Shown here one piece after another: positions 60,707 through 64,000 of a stretch of DNA of 64,000 bases. A program made the position numbers and the translations under genes. Under the pieces are notes generated by a model. That model was not told the origin of the DNA. It did not search any database and worked only from the letters and a program-made list of their open reading frames with translations. Positions within the stretch are counted from its first letter, which is position 1; every line of letters starts with the position of its first letter. Source of the DNA: Lachnospiraceae bacterium (GTDB taxonomy: Bacteria; Bacillota; Clostridia; Lachnospirales; Lachnospiraceae); NCBI GenBank assembly GCA_030524525.1, contig JAUNGI010000004.1, positions 56,666 through 120,665 on the forward strand, read 5' to 3'.

Positions 60707-60910
60707 ATGAAAGCTTTAGATTATACGATGCTTGTACTTGTAATTATCGGCGCCATCAACTGGGGGCTGATTGGCTTCTTTGGTTTTGACCTGATTCGAA
60801 TTCTTTTCGGTGATATGACGCTGCTTTCCCGGATTATTTATGCAGTCGTAGGTATCTGCGGTCTGTATGCGCTCAGCTACTTTGGGCGGATCGCCAACGA
60901 GGCAGACTAA
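60707..60910 (+). CDS. DUF378 small membrane protein
   Basis: 67 residues, two membrane helices joined by a loop: ALDYTMLVLVIIGAINWGLIG and a second from about 40 to 60 ending YFGRIAN. This matches DUF378, whose role is unknown. It is the only + strand gene in the right 40 kb. It has an AAAGGAGG 13 nt upstream (long spacing) and a terminator behind it. Confidence 0.88.
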   Translation: MKALDYTMLVLVIIGAINWGLIGFFGFDLIRILFGDMTLLSRIIYAVVGICGLYALSYFGRIANEAD

Positions 60911-60926
60911 AAGAGCCAAGGAAAAG

Positions 60927-60948
60927 GGAGCATCGGACGATGCTCCCC
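60927..60948. terminator. Bidirectional terminator
   Basis: A 10-bp palindromic stem (60927-60936 with 60939-60948). On the - strand it is followed by TTTTCCTT, so it mainly serves the P-loop gene; it also ends the DUF378 transcript. Confidence 0.75.
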
Positions 60949-60965
60949 TTGCTATGTACCGTTCC

Positions 60966-61385
60966 TTATAACGCTACGATGACCTTGCTCTTTGCTACCT
61001 CGGAAAGATTTTCCGCATTGGCGGAAAGGCTGATTACGATATCCACGTTGAACTTATCGGAGATCACGGACAGCTTCTCGATAACGCGGTCGATTTCGGA
61101 ATAAGACAGGCAGGCAATTTTCAGGAAGCTGTCAAGATAAACCTTTTCCAGATCGTGATCCTGAGAAATGATGCCGCAGATAAAGCCGACAAATTCGGAA
61201 GCGCATTCAATGCAGTAGTCGTTGACGTTAATGAGACGGATCTTCCGATTTAATTCGTACATATGCTTGTTGCTTTTATCCAAATATACGATGGTGCCCT
61301 TCGATACTTCCACATCGGAATTCACCTTGTCTAACAAAATCTTGGTTTTACCCTTTCCTTTTTCACCAGCAATGATCTGAACCAT
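60966..61385 (-). CDS. Small P-loop protein of unknown function
   Basis: 139 residues. GEKGKGKTK near the start is a Walker A-like loop, and YLDKSNKHMYELN and the DIVISLSAN stretch suggest an ATPase-like fold, but it is too short for a known full ATPase. AAAGGAGG is eight bases before the ATG, with a good promoter upstream and a terminator behind, so it is a single-gene unit. The role is unknown. Confidence 0.75.
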   Translation of the reverse strand: MVQIIAGEKGKGKTKILLDKVNSDVEVSKGTIVYLDKSNKHMYELNRKIRLINVNDYCIECASEFVGFICGIISQDHDLEKVYLDSFLKIACLSYSEIDRVIEKLSVISDKFNVDIVISLSANAENLSEVAKSKVIVAL

Positions 61386-61450
61386 AACTGAGTCCTCCTT
61401 TACGGTTATTAAAAATAATCAGCAAGCACGAAGTGCTTTGATTCAGTCTA

Positions 61451-61479
61451 ATTATAATACACATTCACCAAAATAACAA
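61451..61479 (-). promoter_or_regulatory. Promoter of the small P-loop gene
   Basis: On the - strand TTGTTA, 17 nt and a perfect TATAAT. The leader has a small hairpin (AAGCAC/GTGCTT). Confidence 0.8.
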
Positions 61480-61497
61480 CCGAGAATTGCGGATTTT

Positions 61498-62493
61498 TTA
61501 TGAAATACAATAGGTTGTCAGCAATTCCCGCATTTGGTTGTATAATTTTTCTTCGCTTTCCGCCTTGAATATGCCGACGACAAATTCTTCCCCCGCCGCG
61601 TTGGAAACGATCATCAGAAGGCAATAGCCCGCCTGCGTGGTCGTGCCGGTTTTTCCGGCGAGGATCGTAACGCCCTCCGGCAGCTCGTAGTCCCCAAGCT
61701 TAAACAGGCTGGTCGTTTCGATCGTCCGGCTTTCGGCGACTCCCGAAGCGTCCAGATAGTCGTAGCTTGCCTTTGAGACCTCCGCCCACTTGCGGAACTC
61801 CGGGTATTTCATGCACTCCTGCAAAACGACGTACATGTCGTACGGCGTCGTATAGTGCTTCTCGTCGTGCATTCCGTGCGGATTGGCAAAGTGCGTGCCG
61901 CCAAGCCCAAGCGTCCGCGCCTCCTCGTTCATCAGCTCGACAAACGCTTCCTCCGAACCGGCGATATGCTCCGCAAGCGCAAGCGAGGCGTTGTTGGCGG
62001 AAACGACGAGCAGACAGCCGAGCAGGTCGGAGACCGTGATCTGGTCGCCCTCCGCAAGCTCCGCGTTCGAACCCCGGCGGAACTCGGCGATCTCTTTGCT
62101 GATGGTTACGTTGTCCGTCGGATCGCACTGCTTCAGAACGAGAAGCGCCGTCATCAGCTTGGTAATGCTGGCGGGATAGCGCTTGGCCAGCATCCGATAG
62201 CCCATGACCAGCTCGTTCGTCGTACGGTTGATGACAAAGGCGCTGCCGTCCCGCTCCGGGTCCTCGGCGTCGAACGTATAGTCCTCGGTCAGCATCTCCT
62301 CCGTCACGTCGCACAGAAACCACTGAGACGTGAGCGGCGCAAAATCCGCCTGTGCCAGCACGCCCACGTCCGCGTGAACGACGCTGTCCGCAGCCGCATA
62401 ATTTCCCATGAGACCGGCGTCGCCGCTCTGACAGCCGCAGAGCCCAAAAATCGCCGCAAGGCACAGCAAAACGCTTAGGAATCGTTTTTTCAA
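61498..62493 (-). CDS. D-alanyl-D-alanine carboxypeptidase, S11 family, lipoprotein
   Basis: 331 residues. The three active motifs are Ser109-x-x-Lys112 in ASITK, Ser165-Ala-Asn167 in VVSANNAS, and Lys281-Thr-Gly in GKTGTT. The start has a lipobox ending LCGC (Cys21), so it is probably held by lipid, not by the usual C-terminal helix, which is absent. It trims the last D-Ala of peptidoglycan stems. It follows the FtsW/RodA gene by 11 bp. Confidence 0.93.
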   Translation of the reverse strand: MKKRFLSVLLCLAAIFGLCGCQSGDAGLMGNYAAADSVVHADVGVLAQADFAPLTSQWFLCDVTEEMLTEDYTFDAEDPERDGSAFVINRTTNELVMGYRMLAKRYPASITKLMTALLVLKQCDPTDNVTISKEIAEFRRGSNAELAEGDQITVSDLLGCLLVVSANNASLALAEHIAGSEEAFVELMNEEARTLGLGGTHFANPHGMHDEKHYTTPYDMYVVLQECMKYPEFRKWAEVSKASYDYLDASGVAESRTIETTSLFKLGDYELPEGVTILAGKTGTTTQAGYCLLMIVSNAAGEEFVVGIFKAESEEKLYNQMRELLTTYCIS

Positions 62494-62504
62494 TCTACTT
62501 CCTC

Positions 62505-63701
62505 CTAAATGGTAAAATCAAATTGCAGAGAGTGATCCTCCGCGCTCTCCTTCGTCTGCATTCCGATATTCAAAAGAATTCCGATCGTCATCATGTTTGT
62601 CATCAGCGAGGAAAGGCCCGAACTCATAAACGGCAGCGGGATCCCGGTATTGGGCAGCAAGGAGGTCACCACGCCGATGTTTACAAGCGCCTGCACCATG
62701 ATAAGCACCGCGATCCCGACCGCGATCAGGCTTCCGAGGCGGTCCCTTGCCTGCATCGCGATGCGGAAGCTGAGGATCGTAAACGTCACAAACAGAAGAA
62801 TGACGATGAGACAGCCCAGAAACCCAAATTCCTCCGCCACCGCGGTGAAAATAAAGTCGCTTTCGACGACCGGGACGTAATTTGTCAGACGCGCGGAGCT
62901 GTCGCCAAGGATCAGCTTTCCGAACATACCGCCGGATTCGATCGCCGCCGCCGCGTTGTTCTGCTGGTACATCAGATCGGGGTACTGCTCCGGATGCAGG
63001 ATCGAAAGGATACGGTCTTGCTGCCATGAGGTCAGCAGCCGCTGATAATCCTGCTGCACGTACCAGAACAGTCCCAGAAAAGCCGGGACGCCCACGAGGA
63101 TCGTAGGCACCACGATCCGATAGCTCAGTCCGGCGACGAACAGCATAACGACAAACGTGGAGACAAGCACGATGCTCGTGGAAAGGTCGGGCTGATCGAA
63201 AACGAGAAAGATCGGGACGCCGACGACCGCAAAAATGATCAGCAGACCGCCCAGCGTATTCAGTCTTTTCTCCAAAAGGCAGAACAGCTTTGCCATAACG
63301 ATGATCAGCACGATCTTTGTGATCTCGGACGGCATGAACTCAAAGCCGCTGCCCGCCTGCCCGCCTCCGCCGATCTTGATCCAGCGCTGCGCGTCGTAAT
63401 GCTTCCAGCCGTAGACCAGCGGAAAACGGTCGTAGGTAACGTATTTGCAGATCAGCATCAGTACGATGTTCAACAGATACAGTGGGATATACAATTTACA
63501 GATAAAGTGATAGTCGATCAGCGATACGATCCCCATGATCACAAGCCCGGCAAGGATCCCGACGATCTGCTTTTCGAACTGCCGCTCGTCCGAATCCTGC
63601 AGGCGCTGGATCAGAATCGCTCCGATCGCAGACATGGCGATAACGATGCCCACGATGGAAAAACGGTAATTGCTGATATGATATCCCTTTCTCTTAAACA
63701 T
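62505..63701 (-). CDS. FtsW/RodA-family peptidoglycan glycosyltransferase (SEDS)
   Basis: 398 residues with ten membrane helices. The SEDS features are present: FEFMPSEITKIVLI, then the large outside loop (about 210-275) and the late GVVTSLLPNTGIPLPFMSSGLSSL. RodA is more likely than FtsW because minD is upstream and a carboxypeptidase follows, but this was not proved. It makes glycan strands with a class B PBP. Confidence 0.94.
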   Translation of the reverse strand: MFKRKGYHISNYRFSIVGIVIAMSAIGAILIQRLQDSDERQFEKQIVGILAGLVIMGIVSLIDYHFICKLYIPLYLLNIVLMLICKYVTYDRFPLVYGWKHYDAQRWIKIGGGGQAGSGFEFMPSEITKIVLIIVMAKLFCLLEKRLNTLGGLLIIFAVVGVPIFLVFDQPDLSTSIVLVSTFVVMLFVAGLSYRIVVPTILVGVPAFLGLFWYVQQDYQRLLTSWQQDRILSILHPEQYPDLMYQQNNAAAAIESGGMFGKLILGDSSARLTNYVPVVESDFIFTAVAEEFGFLGCLIVILLFVTFTILSFRIAMQARDRLGSLIAVGIAVLIMVQALVNIGVVTSLLPNTGIPLPFMSSGLSSLMTNMMTIGILLNIGMQTKESAEDHSLQFDFTI

Positions 63702-63714
63702 AACGTTCCTCTTT

Positions 63715-64000
63715 CTATGTGGTTCCGAAAAAGAATCTCCTTTTCTGGTCTGCGGCGGGGGAACCCTTATCTCCCTGATAGCGTCGGCAGAGCTCGGCGT
63801 ACGCCCGGGAGCATTTCCCGCGTTCGCCGATCACCGGATTGCCGCGGTTCGTGGATAAAACGATGGAATCGCTCTCGGGAATGACGCCCAAGATCCGCTC
63901 TCCCAGCAGATCGGAAATATCGTCCGGAGACATGATCTTCTGTTTTTTCATCAGGTCGCTGCGCAGCCGGTTGATGACCAGCGCGCGTTCCCGGATACCG
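63715..64000 (-). CDS. minD: Septum-site protein MinD, C-terminal part (5' end outside window)
   Basis: The - strand frame is open to the window edge; 94 residues are visible. LVINRLRSDLM, MSPDDISDLLGERILGVIPESD and LSTNRGNPV match the C-terminal third of MinD. Walker motifs must lie outside. The tail has an aromatic and basic end (KRRFFFG) that could help membrane binding. It is 13 bp before the FtsW/RodA gene. Confidence 0.93.
   Translation of the reverse strand, partial: GIRERALVINRLRSDLMKKQKIMSPDDISDLLGERILGVIPESDSIVLSTNRGNPVIGERGKCSRAYAELCRRYQGDKGSPAADQKRRFFFGTT

Overview
The window looks like chromosome from a Gram-positive, Clostridia-type bacterium, probably Lachnospiraceae-like, of moderate GC content. 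The evidence is the order rng-rplU-prp-rpmA-obg-yhbY-nadD/yqeK-rsfS, the Prp-cleaved N-terminus of L27, the divergent lexA/yneA pair, AGGAGG-type ribosome binding sites, sigma-A promoters with 17-bp spacers, and divIVA/sepF next to lspA. No rRNA, tRNA, CRISPR array or insertion sequence was recognised. The genus cannot be named from sequence alone.

Left part (1-22978, mostly + strand): the C-terminal part of an SNF2-type helicase; a divergent pair of zinc-ribbon proteins; the radical SAM / DUF2344 / RNase G genes; a repeat-containing lipoprotein; the L21-Prp-L27-Obg ribosome-biogenesis block followed by YhbY, a fused NadD-YqeK and RsfS; lexA facing a YneA-like SOS division inhibitor across an intergenic region with four SOS-like boxes; a GNAT enzyme; a TtcA-like tRNA thiolase; and a MoxR-DUF58-transglutaminase cassette.

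Junction (about 23000-24400): gene orientation flips here. A single XerS-like tyrosine recombinase is followed by a perfect palindrome that can be read as an 11-6-11 (28 bp) dif-type site. The orientation flip, the recombinase and the site together suggest the replication terminus, though this needs whole-genome data.

Middle (24418-53536, all - strand): one long cell-wall or capsular polysaccharide locus. Transcription starts at glmM-glmS (right end) and appears to run leftward through the initiating sugar transferase, dTDP-rhamnose genes (rfbA, B, D, C), a DUF1972-type glycosyltransferase, LicD plus a CDP-glycerol-type cytidylyltransferase, acetyl- and capsule transferases, a CDP-6-deoxyhexose set (rfbF, rfbG, epimerase, reductase) without rfbH, a GT2, a Wzy-like polymerase, and then a distinctive set: a DUF115/Maf-like protein, a pyruvyl-transferase/Fe-S/FrhB fusion, a KdsB-like CMP transferase, a flippase, a DRE-TIM aldolase with an extra C-terminal domain, and a KdsC-like phosphatase. 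KdsB- and KdsC-like genes without a KdsA/NeuB-type synthase, but with an HMGL-type aldolase and a Maf-like putative transferase, suggest an undescribed route to a CMP-activated 2-oxo (ulosonic-like) acid in a Gram-positive wall polymer. The locus ends with an O-acyltransferase and an LCP-family ligase gene broken by an apparent internal deletion.

Right part (53847-64000, mostly - strand): an orphan BlaI-type repressor, a DUF4143-type ATPase, RluD-type pseudouridine synthase, then the division/wall block lspA-divIVA-sepF-yggS with an HlyD-like membrane protein, a small DUF378 protein (+ strand), a P-loop protein, a D,D-carboxypeptidase, an FtsW/RodA protein and the C-terminus of MinD.
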